DNA of 64,000 bases. Source: Corydoras sp. C115. Its lineage: Eukaryota; Chordata; Actinopteri; Siluriformes; Callichthyidae. Where the stretch lies: the NCBI GenBank assembly GCA_019802505.1, contig JAFMOC010000019.1, positions 518,501-582,500 on the forward strand, read 5' to 3'. The first letter of the stretch is position 1, and each line of letters starts with the position of its first letter. Positions 41,701-52,399 of the stretch are shown in pieces. The position numbers were made by a program, and so were the translations under genes. A model generated the notes under the pieces. It searched no databases. It saw only the letters and a program-made list of their open reading frames with translations, and was not told the origin of the DNA.

Positions 41701-44700
41701 CATATTTACAGTTACAGTTATGATTAGGTTAGGGTTAGTTTATGGTTAATTTGGGGGGGTTTGTTAGAGTATTGTAGGGTATTTTTTGTTAAGGTTTGAG
41801 TATCTACAGTACAAAACAAAAAAATCTATGTAAAGTCCCCACAAAACAAAAAAAAACTTTGTATGTGTGTGTTTAATATAGTAAATAATAAATTCATTCA
41901 TTCATTATCTCCCGCTTTATCCTCTATTAGGGTCGTGGTGGGGTTCCCCATGCCCATCCAGGGGAGAACGTCTCGGGCGCTGGGCAGATAGACCCAGGAC
42001 AGGGCGCCAATCCATCGTTGGGCACACATTCACTCACACAGACACTCTCTATTTGGGGCAATTTTTTTGAGAATTCAATTGACTTAATCCATGTTTTTGG
42101 ACTGTGGGAGGAAACCGGAGAACCCGGAGGAAACCCACGCGGACATGGGGAGAACATGGAAACTCCACCCAGATGGGGATTTGAACCGGGAATCCCTAGC
42201 GCTGAGAGGCGAACGTACTAACCACTAAGCCACCGTGCCGCCTAAATAATAAATTATTTTTTAAAATATTGTAAATACATTATTATCATTTAAGTTAAAT
42301 TCTGCTTTTAGTGTTATAATATTTTAGGGTCTGGACTTGCTTCAGTTAATTAAATGACCTACTTTAGAATATTTCGATTTAACTACATATCAAAATTCTG
42401 CATCATACCAATGCCACAGTTCTGAGATCTGCCTGAGTGTTAAGTCAAACAGAGATTTCTGCTTCCACTCTCAGCTCCTAAAGACTATTTATAGATTTTT
42501 CATACCTAAGTGAGTTTCGGGCAGTGGGCTCTCTGCTGCTACAAACACCCCCCCCCCTCCTTTGTGCAGAGCTTTAAGCACCCGAACTGTTATAAACAAC
42601 TGAAATGATATAAAAAAAAGTGGTGCAGCATGTATATTGTAGATTTTGTAGAGTGTAATACCATTTATCTCTTGACAATTACAGAGATGTAACACACATT
42701 CCGTTCATCTGTTCAATCGAAGGAGAAGGAATTTCATTATATTGAAATTTTGAATATAAAAGTAGATTGTGTATTCATTATGTAGCTTTAAAGACAAGCA
42801 CATTAACAGGGACATTAACTCACATATGAATATGTACACAACGGGACTGTCAGACCTTTTATAGCAGGATCCACTGCACTGTTTATCTCAGGGCTTGGCA
42901 GTAACAGAATCGGAGTGTAATAATAAATCTTCTACTTAAGTTCACAAAGTGATTGAGATCATGGGGAATTTGGAGGCCAACCTTTGTCCATCTTGGTGCC
43001 ATATGTTATGCTGATGCTGGATGGCTCAGCATCAGCACCATAACTGGTCTACAGCTATACATCAACATATGTAATAAGCTGTAATGCACTGAATACAGAC
43101 ACAGATACACCCAGGACAGGGTGCCAGTCCATCACTGGGCACACACTCACTCACACTGTCACAACACACTATATAGGGGCAATTTAGAGCAGGCAATTTA
43201 CCTTTAATCCATGTTTTTGGATTGTGGGCGCAAACCGGAGAACCTGAAAGAAACCCACACAAACAATCTGAGAACATGGAAACACATAGATAAGAGTTCA
43301 AATCTGGAACCTCAGCTCTGAGAGGAGAACATGCTAATCTCTGAACCTAACAGTCAATTTATTCTATGGCCAATCATACATTTACATATTCATATGAATA
43401 TTTTTGTGATATTTAAAGTGACTTCTTTGCATCATAGTGACAACCGGATAGCCTTTATTTGTAACAGTGCTTCAAGCCTCACATTCTACTGCATAATGGA
43501 AACAGGCAGAGTGCATGGCGGCTGGTATTTTTAGCTTCGTCATTTACCAGACACAGCCGGGCCGTCCGCGAGGCGGTATTCAAGTGAAGCTCCATAAAAG
43601 CTTTCTCCATCTTGTAGCGAGCGCATGCACTGGTAACTTATAAACAAAAACCAATGAGGCAGGGCTAATACAGAGGAGAGAAGAAAAGGTTCAGGAAATA
43701 GAAAGTGTAAAATCAGTTTGGGGTTCACATGAATGATGGCGGAACACGGTGGCCAACATTCTACGGGAAGGTGAAATGAATAATTCAGAGGTGAACTGTG
43801 TTCTTCGTGAAGCAACCGACTTAGCTATTGATTTTTGTGCTTTTCAGGGCACTTCTGGAAGGACAGGGGAAACAGGGGCAAATGAGATCTGGGCAGCTGT
43901 CAAGAGAGCGAATAATAGGTAATAAATTATGTTTTATGCAATCATATATGAAATGATATCTGTTCTGTGACGTCCTGACCAACAGAGAACAAAGAACCAC
44001 CAGGGAACCATAGTCTATAATTGAAAAACTAAATCCAACTACATTGTGAGTGGAACTGAATAAAACAACAAGGAGTTTAGAAATAAGTGTATTAAATAAG
44101 TGTATCTAAATAAGTGTATCTAATGTAAAAATTACTTTTTTTTACATTAGATACACTTATTTAGATACACTAATTGATACTATTCAATTCCAGTGTATTT
44201 TAATTCAGATAAGTGTTAGTAGTATTTATTAATTGTAGTATTTATTTATTATAAGTGTAGTATTTATTCAGATTGTGTAGTTTTATTCAGATAAGTGTAT
44301 CTAATGTATGTGAATGTGTCTAAAATCAACACGATGAGCAGATTTGAATCAGGATTTTATTTTTTTATAGATATTAAAATGCCAAGCCATCCTTACACTC
44401 CAAGAGTCTCCACGACGACAGCCATTCATCCAGAAGTTAAAAGACACCTCATTGACTACAGCACTAGAAATACCAAACCTATTTCTAGTATGAAAGCCTA
44501 CACTGCATCCAGTCAGTTTGATTCCCGTGGAACTTCCAGAATTCTACCCATCAAATCCTCAACATCGAGTCCTGCTGAAAGAAGAGACATGGTTGCTTTC
44601 ACCAAAGCTAAACAATCGATGAGTACACCAAGCGCAGAACGTCTTATAGTATCAACCAGGGAGGCTTCCAAAGGAATGATTCAGAGGAATACGCTCACTG

Positions 44701-46538
44701 AAGGGTCACAAGAACCGTCAAGAACATTAGTATGCAGGTCTGAAAAGGATAAAGAAGACAAGCCAGTCACCACCGCGACACCAGTAGTGATGCAATCCGT
44801 GAGAGTTGTGTCACCTCCAATGATGAGCCTGAATACAAATGAGGAAACCCATCAAACAATGGTCGGTAACAAGAAGGAACATCTCAGTGAGAGAAAAGAA
44901 ATGGAGAAATCTGAAACACAGGTCTCACTTGAGGAATCCCGTCATGGAGAGAAGAGTGATTCTGAAAATGTGGAAACAAAGGTATATGCAAGTGGGGAAA
45001 AAATATTGGACTCTGTGTCCTTTGAGGACATTTTTGAGAAAGTTGTGAAGCCTGCAGGTTTGGACACAAAGCTTAGTCCATCTGCGGATTCAAAGGTAAC
45101 CTACCATGTGGAAAAAATACAGCAGGAGGATGGTAGCACCAAGACTGAAATAGTCCTGGAGTCCAAAGTGGAGGAGAATGTGGATGTGTCAGACAGTGCG
45201 GTACTTAAGGAGCTCCTTAGTAAGGGGGTGCAGAAAGTCTCACTGGAGGATATCGAAGGAACCCCAACAGGAAGCATGATACAGAACCTTCTACGTCTTG
45301 GTTTTCAAGAGGAGAATTTAGAAAACAAGTCTGTGAAAGTGGAGGTGATAGAGACGCCGGTAGAGACGTTCGGTGATGAAGAGGATGATGAAGAGGTGAA
45401 GTCCAAACCTTACTTTCAGCCTTCATCAGTGGTCTACCAGATCGAGGAGCTAAAGAATGAACCTCAGCTGAGTACACAGCAAGAGGATACTGATGAGCCC
45501 ACAGCCTCCAATGGGAGGGAAAGGGATGTCAGTAGGAGATTTGTGCAAGTCCAGGAGGTTTCCAAAGAAGACAGCATCCCATACTATTCACAGAACCTGG
45601 ATACACAGGAGTACTTTGTATCCACTCCTGAAGACATGTCTGGTTCTGAGGAAGGTGGTGGGTTTATGTCATGTGGGCATTATGGAGTGGTGGATGACCT
45701 TTCAGATGAAAGATATTATCAGGAGGAAGGGTTCCCAATAAGCAAAAGATACTCAGATGATGAGGACAGTAACAGAGAGTCTCCTGATTATGTTATTAGT
45801 GAAGTTCATCCAGAGTGTATCATTGAAGAAGAAGTACATGTTTCTCCCATGTTGCAAGAATCCATGCTGGAGATCCTGAAAGAAGAGTCGTTAGACCCCA
45901 GAGAGCAGCTGAAGGAAGCACTGGAGCAGCTGGAGGGCACCATGTCTGGAGCTCTAAAGGAAGAACTAGCTCTCTTCACCAAAGCATCTGAGGGTTCTGA
46001 CAATCTTTCTCTAAACATCAAACGGGTAGAACAAGCCACAGACAATAAAACGACAACCATCGTGGCTGAGTTAAATGTCTCGCAGTCGTTGGAGGAGTCT
46101 GGGCTGCTGGATGATGATGCAGACGACCTGTCCCAGGAACAGCTGTTGGCACTGCTGAGGTCTTCCAACTCCGGCCTTCACCAAGCCCAAAGTGCTGAAG
46201 GTGGCAGCGGCTTTACGATCAACATATCCAAAGAGGAGATCCAAACAGAGGGATTGCCGTGGATCACCAGCCTCGAGGAAGCTAAAGATCTTGGGGAAAT
46301 TAGCAAGACAGAGAAAGTCATAAGGCTCGGTCCTAATGAGAGGTCATTCACGTTTCAAATGGATTTTAACAACAGCTCATCGGCGGCAAACCGAGGAGAA
46401 GTGGGCGCTCAAAATCAGAGCGGTGATGAAGCCCATGTGTCACAGATTCTGCAAGCTCAGATGACTGATCCTGCGTTTAAGGTCCACAGTGAGAAACGAA
46501 TTGCCACTGTTTATCTTGAGAGCCCAGATCAGGACTAA
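37707..46538 (+). CDS. synm: synm, synemin, intermediate-filament protein, four coding exons
   Basis: Large intermediate-filament protein that co-assembles with desmin or vimentin and links them to costameres and Z-discs. Exons 37707-38504, 41232-41356, 43848-43918 and 44371-46538 join in frame to 3162 nt, 1053 residues; human isoforms are about 1250 and 1565. A very short head (MFQRNRPFESEK) is followed by the coil-1 start LQELNQRLGHYLSRAKLLED and a coiled-coil rod to the termination motif DLLKVKMGLGLEVATYRALL near residue 300. The long acidic tail carries synemin landmarks: TKTEIVLESKVEENVDVSD near 580, QEYFVSTPED near 744, IRLGPNERSFTFQMD near 982, and the end RIATVYLESPDQD. The four-exon structure and position after pgpep1l agree with human SYNM. 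The tail is shorter than in mammals because the repeated middle segment is largely absent. Confidence 0.94.
38612..39270 (-). mobile_element. SINE-A dimer in synm intron 1, single target duplication
   Basis: Copies at 38612-38896 and 38930-39270 with spacer GCTCTTTTATTTATAAATA. One exact duplication TAAAGTATCTC (38601-38611, 39273-39283) bounds both. Confidence 0.9.
39318..39760 (-). mobile_element. two SINE-A partial copies
   Basis: Head-containing part 39318-39530, and a diverged part 39565-39760 that repeats the same entry sequence TACTATCTTTTGCTGGGCAC. Both lack the usual 3' tail. Confidence 0.8.
40034..40312 (-). mobile_element. SINE-A, diverged
   Basis: GGTTCCCCATGCCCATTCAG through AAGCCACCGTGTGAC, with many substitutions. 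Confidence 0.82.
40349..40677 (+). mobile_element. SINE-A
   Basis: Complete head (GGGGCGGCACGGTGGCTTAG); its tail is cut at AAAGGATAAGC. Synm intron 1. Confidence 0.92.
40680..41231. other. synm intron 1, single-copy end
   Basis: No feature recognised before the exon 2 acceptor. Confidence 0.55.
41232..41356 (+). CDS. synm: synm exon 2: end of rod
   Basis: 125 nt, acceptor TTATTTCAG, donor GTATGG. It encodes IIIGELEQERMCLANCISEK and then DHQDLLKVKMGLGLEVATYR, the helix-termination motif of intermediate filaments. Confidence 0.95.
41893..42242 (-). mobile_element. SINE-A, full length
   Basis: Exact duplication TAAATAATAAATT on both sides; synm intron 2. Confidence 0.94.
42243..43095. other. 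synm intron 2, single-copy stretch
   Basis: AT-rich; nothing recognised. Confidence 0.55.
43098..43340 (-). mobile_element. SINE-A, old and diverged
   Basis: Retains CAGATACACCCAGGACAGGG and ATCCATGTTTTTGGATTGTG; lacks the tail. Confidence 0.78.
43848..43918 (+). CDS. synm: synm exon 3
   Basis: 71 nt, acceptor GTGCTTTTCAG, donor GTAATA. Encodes RALLEGQGKQGQMRSGQLSR and then ERII. ALLEG continues the rod end exactly as in human synemin. Confidence 0.92.
43961..44053 (-). repeat. family D, partial
   Basis: GTTCTGTGACGTCCTGACCA and CATAGTCTATAATTGAAAAA; lies directly before the 44.1-kb hairpin. Confidence 0.6.
44099..44171. repeat. perfect hairpin, 33-bp arms
   Basis: Arms 44099-44131 and 44139-44171 are exact reverse complements (core GTGTATCTAAATAAGTG) around a 7-base loop, 200 bp upstream of synm exon 4. 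Part of the arm recurs at 44285-44306. Confidence 0.95.
44371..46538 (+). CDS. synm: synm exon 4: tail domain
   Basis: 2168 nt ending at TAA 46536-46538. The acceptor is TTTTTTATAG. It starts IKMPSHPYTPRVSTTTAIHP and is Ser/Glu-rich. The frame stays open upstream of the acceptor back to 44295, so that part is intron, not coding. A 33-bp-arm hairpin lies 200 bp before the acceptor. Confidence 0.94.
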
Positions 46539-46576
46539 AGAAAAAAAATTACATTATTAAATATTAATCAAATTTT

Positions 46577-46926
46577 GGCGGCACGGTGGCTTAGTGGTTA
46601 GCACGTTCGCCTCTCAGCTCTAGGGATTCCAGGTTTGAATCCCCAACTGGGTGGAGTTTCCATGTTCTCCCCGTGTCCACGTGGGTTTCCTCCTGGTTCC
46701 CCGGTTTCCTCCCAGTCCAAAAACATGGATCAAGTCAATTGGGTTCTCCAAATTGCCCCATGTAGAGTGTATCTGTGTGAGTGAGTGTGTGCCCAGCGAT
46801 GGATTGGCACCCTGTCCTGGGTCTATCTGCCCAGCATTCGAAACGTTCTCCCCTGGATTGGCATGGGGAACCCCACCGCGACCCTAATAGAGGATGAAGC
46901 GGAAGTTAATGAATGAATGAATGAAT
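46577..46926 (+). mobile_element. SINE-A in the presumed synm 3' UTR, first of pair
   Basis: Starts 38 bp after the synm stop codon. Preceded by AATCAAATTTT, followed by AATCTAATTTT. Confidence 0.93.
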
Positions 46927-46939
46927 AATCTAATTTTAA

Positions 46940-47287
46940 GGGCGGCACGGTTGCTTAGTGGTTAGCATGTTCTCCTCTGAGCTCTAGGGAGTCCCGGTTC
47001 GAATCCCCATCTGGGTGGAGTTTCCATGTTCTCCCCGTGTCCACGTGGGTTTCCTTTGTGTTCTCCAGTTTCCTCCCACAGTCCAAAAAAACAATTCAGA
47101 ATTTGGAATTTTCCAAATTGCCCTATATAGAGTGTGTTTTTGTGAGATTGAGTGTGTGCCCAGCCATAGATTGGCACCCTGTCCTGGGTGTATCTGCCCA
47201 GCGCCCAAAATGTTCTCCCCTGGATGGGCAAGGGGAACCCCCCCGTGACCCTAGAAGAGGATAAAGCAGAAAATATTGGATGGATGG
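46940..47287 (+). mobile_element. SINE-A, second of pair
   Basis: Same orientation as its neighbour, followed by AATCTTATTTT, a third near-copy of the target sequence. Confidence 0.93.
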
Positions 47288-47289
47288 AA

Positions 47290-48223
47290 TCTTATTTTAA
47301 ATTTGATTGGCCTCAACTGTTTTTTCAGATTTATCTGTTCAGATTTGCAGTTGTTGCATTTAATTGGTGAGCCAAATAATGCAGTCAGACGAAATGACGA
47401 TTACAAGCCAGACTCTTTCATCCAATATCAGTGTCTGACCTGCCAGATGCTCTTCTGGCTAAATAGACAAAAATCCCCACCAAGACATTTCGCAAATGTA
47501 TAAAAGGCCTTTCCAGAAAAGTAGTTGTTGCTGCAAAAGGGGGATCAATGTTTGAAATGAGTACCTGTCCTAATACTTAAGCCCACATAGTGTATAATGT
47601 GAAGTGTTCATTTAAAAAATGTTGGAAATTTCTAAATTACACATCAATATATTTTGGGGAATTTTGAAAACCGAAAAATACTTATAAAGTATTTTTTTAT
47701 ATTTTGCCTACTGTTGATGTAGTGAAACACTGCTTACTGATTCTGAATCAGCATTTTTCTTTCATTTTCCATCTGTTTTATATTTACATTATACATGCAA
47801 GAAAGTATATGTGTTTTATTTTTCTGCAGATCTTATTTTTCTGTAACTCAGCATGGTTCAGTGGTTATACATTTTAGTCTTCTTATTGTTACCAGAACAT
47901 GACATTTTTTTACGAAAATGTTTTACAGTTTTAACACAAAAATTTCTTGTGTTCTGGAATAATATGAGGTTTTAACCGCTGCAAGTTTGTATTTAGATTT
48001 TATTTTTAAATTTAGGATATGTTTAAATATACTGTTGAGGTGTTTATTTGTACTCACTGATATCACTATTTTAATTGCCATTGGGTTTTATTATATTCAG
48101 GGTACTTTCACATTACAAGCCTCATTGTTCAGTAATATCATGCATGCACCAATATCATGCATGCAGTAAAAAGCAATACTAGACTCAGGTTTTTCACCAG
48201 AACATGTAAATAAATATATAATA
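47290..48223. other. downstream of synm, AT-rich
   Basis: May hold the end of the synm 3' UTR; no clear poly(A) site can be chosen. Confidence 0.45.
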
Positions 48224-48234
48224 TTAATATTTGA

Positions 48235-48870
48235 GGGCGGCACGGTGGCTTAGTGGTCAGCACGTTCTCCTTTCAGCATTAGGATGGATCAAGGTCAATG
48301 GATCAAAACATGGATCAAGGTCAATTGTTCATTCATTCATTATCTTCCGCTTTATCCTCTATTAGGGTCGCGGTGGGGTTCCCCATGCCCATCCAGGGGA
48401 GAACGTTTCGTGCGCTGGGCAGATACACCCAGGACAGTGCGCCAATCTATCGCTGGGCACACACTCACTCAAACAGACACACTCTATATGGGGCAATTTG
48501 GAGAACTCAATTGACCTTGATCCATGTTTTTGGACTGTGGGAGGAAACCGGAGAACCCGGAGGAAACCCATGCGGACACTGGGAGAACATGGAAACTCCA
48601 CCCAGATGGGGATTCGAACTGGAATCCCTAGTGCTGAGAGGCGAACGTGCTAACCACTAAGCCACCGTGCCGCCGGATCAAGGTCAATTGAGTTCTCCAA
48701 ATTGCCCCATATAGAGTGTGTATGTGTGAGTGAGTGTGTGCCCAGCGATAGATTGGCGCCCTGTCCTGGGTGTATCTGCCCAGTGCCCGAAACGTGTATC
48801 TGCCCAGTGCCCCCCCCCCCCCCCGACCCTAATATAGGATAAAGCGTAAGATAATGGATGGATGGATGGA
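48235..48870 (+). mobile_element. SINE-A with a second SINE-A inserted in it
   Basis: Outer copy (plus) bounded by TTAATATTTGA (48224-48234, 48871-48881). An inner minus-strand copy (about 48330-48675) is bounded by GGATCAAGGTCAATTG duplications within the outer body. The outer copy also has a repeated ATGGATCAAGGTCAA block. Confidence 0.92.
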
Positions 48871-48882
48871 TTAATATTTGAT

Positions 48883-49058
48883 CATTTCGCAGATGCTTTT
48901 ATCAAAAGCAAGCACAGCGCTGACCACAGCATCCCTGGAGCAATTGAGGTAAAGGGCGTTGCTCAAGGGACCCCCATTGGTAACTTCAGTGGAAATGCGA
49001 TTTAAACCCACAACCTTAAGATTGATAACCCAACACCCTAACTATTGAACTACCCCAC
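48883..49058 (-). mobile_element. SINE-B, diverged
   Basis: Minus strand carries the GTAGTTCAATAGTTAGGGTG head and CTGGAGCAAT-equivalent body. It abuts the nested SINE-A pair. Confidence 0.85.
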
Positions 49059-49618
49059 CCCACAATTACCATGTTTTTATTTAAAGGGGAAAAAAAGATA
49101 GTGGTCTTGTCACCATGAGTACGAGTTGTTTCTCAACTCTGGTGATGCTGGAATATGAAAAATGCAGACTCACATGACATCTGATCTGACATTACCATCC
49201 AAATCGCATGGCCACACCGAGAATAATCCACCCAGACATGTCTTACTGACGGAATTTAAAAAATCTGATCTCTCATTTTAAGGCAAAAGGTCAGATTTGA
49301 ACAATTCAGCATTGTAATGTGAATGTAGCTTCAGTTCGATTCGACTGTAAAGGTCTAATTGCTAATCCGTATGTTAGCAAACATGATGCTAATGCTGGTT
49401 ATAAATGTGTGAACCTGAGCTTATAAACAATATTATTTTAACTGCTTTTAATAAGCTTTTTAACCCATGTGTATTACAGGTGCATATGTGACATTAATCA
49501 CCACAATGAGAATTAAGGGCTGCACATTAGATTTTGATTAATAGGAATTAGGGATGAGATGATTAATCATTTTAGCAATTAATTATTATTATTGTGATTA
49601 TAAATTTTGCAATTGATT

Positions 49619-49802
49619 TACTGGGTGGAGTTTCCATGTTCTCCCCGTGTCCGCGTGGGTTCCCTCCAGGTTCTCCGGTTTCCTCCCACAGTCCAAAAAC
49701 ATGGATCAAGTCAACTGAGTTCTCCAAATTGCCCTGCCCTCACACTAGTGATCGACCCTGATATAGGATAAAAGCGGAAGATAATGGATGGATGGATGGA
49801 TT
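49619..49802 (+). mobile_element. SINE-A, 5' truncated and internally deleted
   Basis: Begins at CTGGGTGGAGTTTCC, with duplication GATTTACT on both sides. Confidence 0.88.
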
Positions 49803-50104
49803 TACTGTAAGAGCGATATGATGACATTTATAAAAAAATATGATTTTATGTGGGTAGCCAAACTTTAGACCAAGTGATGCAACTCGCATGGAACAAAAAT
49901 AAAGTTCCACTTGCAGCACACTTGTCTGTTTACTTTGTTCTTACAGAAAAAAGCTAGTTTTATTTTATGTGGATATGTGCTTTAAGGGACACATATTGTT
50001 TTATTTTTCACATAACAATTTAATATTTTGTGTTATTTGTGACTATTTTGTGCTAATATTCAACAAAAGCCCTTTTGAATATTGCATAATAATAATCATA
50101 AATT

Positions 50105-50436
50105 CATAATTATTTCTTAGACAGGGCGGCACGGTGGCTTAGTGGTTAGCACGTTCGCCTCTCAGCGCTAGGGATTCCCGGTTCGAATCCCCATCTGGGT
50201 GGAGTTTCCATGTTCTCCCCGTGTCCGTGTGGGTTTCCTCCGGGTTCTCCGGTTTCCTCCCACAGTCCAAAAACATGGATCAAGTTAATTGAGTTCTCTA
50301 AATTGCCCTATATAGAGTGTGTGTGAGTGTGTACCCAGCGATGGATTGGCGTCCTGTCCTGGGTCTATCTGCCCAGCGCCCGAGACGTTCCCGCGACCCT
50401 AATAGAGGATAAAGCGGGAGATAATGAATGAATTTC
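50105..50436 (+). mobile_element. SINE-A
   Basis: Flanked by ATTTCTTAGACA on both sides. A short deletion removes CCCCTGGATGGGCATGGGGA. Confidence 0.93.
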
Positions 50437-51095
50437 TTAGACAATAATTCTACCTTAAAATCTGGAATCGTCTCATTCTTTATTTAAATTCATATTGATA
50501 TGTAGCAGTATGAAGTGTTCATGTTAAGTGTAATGTTGCAGATGGTTTTATAGAAACTACACTTTGGTCAATACTCACAGTCTAAAAACAATAAAGCACT
50601 TATTCAAATGTTACTCTGAAATTTTAATCATTTTATTGATACAGAATTTTATTTGACTGCTATATTTTTGCCTACAGTATTTTTATACAGAAAATTAAAC
50701 TTACTTATTTAAGGCCTTATAATGTATATTGTACATCCCATGCTGCTCCTCCCACTACAAATCAAAAATGGACATAGACATATACTACTTCTGTCTCACT
50801 GACCACATTATATCACTGACACAAAGACATCGTTGTTCCAATAGCCAAGAAATACACTAGTACCAGAACACAGAAGGAGTTCTGTTATTGTACATGCACC
50901 TCATTTTAAACTGGAGTTGGATTCATTCCACCCATACGCATTTTATAGCCCACTTTATTGCCCATTAAGTTCTGACATACAAAACCAATTTACTTTTAGT
51001 CAGATTGCTCAGAAAGACATTGGGTGCAATGCATTTTGCATAACCAAGACCTTTTGGTTGCTTGTACTGTGATTTAAAATAAGATTTTGCACCAA
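50437..51095. other. single-copy stretch
   Basis: No coding or structural feature recognised. Confidence 0.5.
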
Positions 51096-51107
51096 GATTC
51101 TCTTGGT

Positions 51108-51877
51108 GGGCGGCACGGTGGCACGTTCGCCTCTCAGCAGCACTAGGGATTCCCAGTTCGAATCCCCATCTGGGTGGAGTTTCCATGTTCTCCCCGTGTC
51201 CGTGTGGGTTTCCTCCGGGTTCTCCGGTTTCCTCCCACAGTCCAAAAACATGGATCAAGTCAATTGAATTCTCCAAATTGCCCAATATAGAGTGTGTCTG
51301 TGTGAGTGAGTGTGTCCAGCGATGGATTGGTGCCCTGTCCTGGGTGTATCTGCCCTTGAGCGGCTGCGGCAGGTTTGTGGTTCCAGGTTCAGGTTCGAAT
51401 CCCAATCTGGGTTGCATTTCAATGCTACCCGAGTCCATGTGGGTTTCCTCCAGTCTCCTCCCACAGTCAGAAAACATTTATTTAAGGTGATTCAGCTGCT
51501 TTAATTATTAATCTAATTAATTTAATTGGACTGGCGGTGGCCGTCACGGTGGCTTAATGTTTAGCACGTTCGCCTCTCAGCACTAGGGATTCCCGGTTCA
51601 AATCCCCATCTGGGTGGAGTTTCCATGTGGGTTTCCTCCGGGTTCTCCGGTTTCCTGCCACAGTCCAAAAACATGGATCAAGTCAATTGAATTCTCCAAA
51701 TTGCCCAATATAGAGTGTGTCTGTGTGAGTGAGTGTGTGCCCAGAGATAGATTGGTGCCCTGTCCTGGGTGTATCTGCCCAGCGCCCGAAACGTTCTCCC
51801 CTGGATGGGCATGGGGAACCACCCCCCCCCCCGCGACCCTAATATAGGATAAAGCGGAAGATAATGAATGAATTAAT
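51108..51877 (+). mobile_element. composite: SINE-A + variant spacer + SINE-A
   Basis: SINE-A lacking its 3' end (51110-51353), a variant module (51354-51536) with CAATGCTACCCGAGTC and AATTTAATTGGACTGGCGG, then a full SINE-A (51541-51877). One exact duplication GATTCTCTTGGT (51096-51107, 51878-51889) bounds the whole. Confidence 0.88.
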
Positions 51878-52399
51878 GATTCTCTTGGTAAATTGTGCAA
51901 AAATTGTTGTTCTTAGCATTACCATGAGTTGGTTTCCATCCTCCGCTGGGTGAATTAGAGAAAAGAATCTGAATGAATCTGACAGCCAGATTAAAGTTTT
52001 AAAACCCCTCCCTTAAAATCTCTCCATGTCCAGCTTCACTGCAGAAAGACTGACTCACATCATAGACAAAGAGAGTCAGTCATTTCCTGCAAAACCCACC
52101 AGGTTTATAATATAACCCACTACAAACAAAGCATTTCATAATAACAATGATGTACAATGTTTCCTTGACAACATGTAAGAAAACAAAGTAAGAAAAACCT
52201 GGGCAGTATCCAAAATCACAAGGATGGAATAGTTTTAGGAAAATAGGGTCGGTTGGGTAATAGTGTAAGACATGCCCACAAAAATAAACCTGAAATCATG
52301 ACTGTGTCCAACACAAAACAGTGTTGTGTGGTTACTACATACTCAGCAACTCAAAAACCCTGCTTCTTCTTGGTTAAAACACATTTAGTAACTAAAAAT

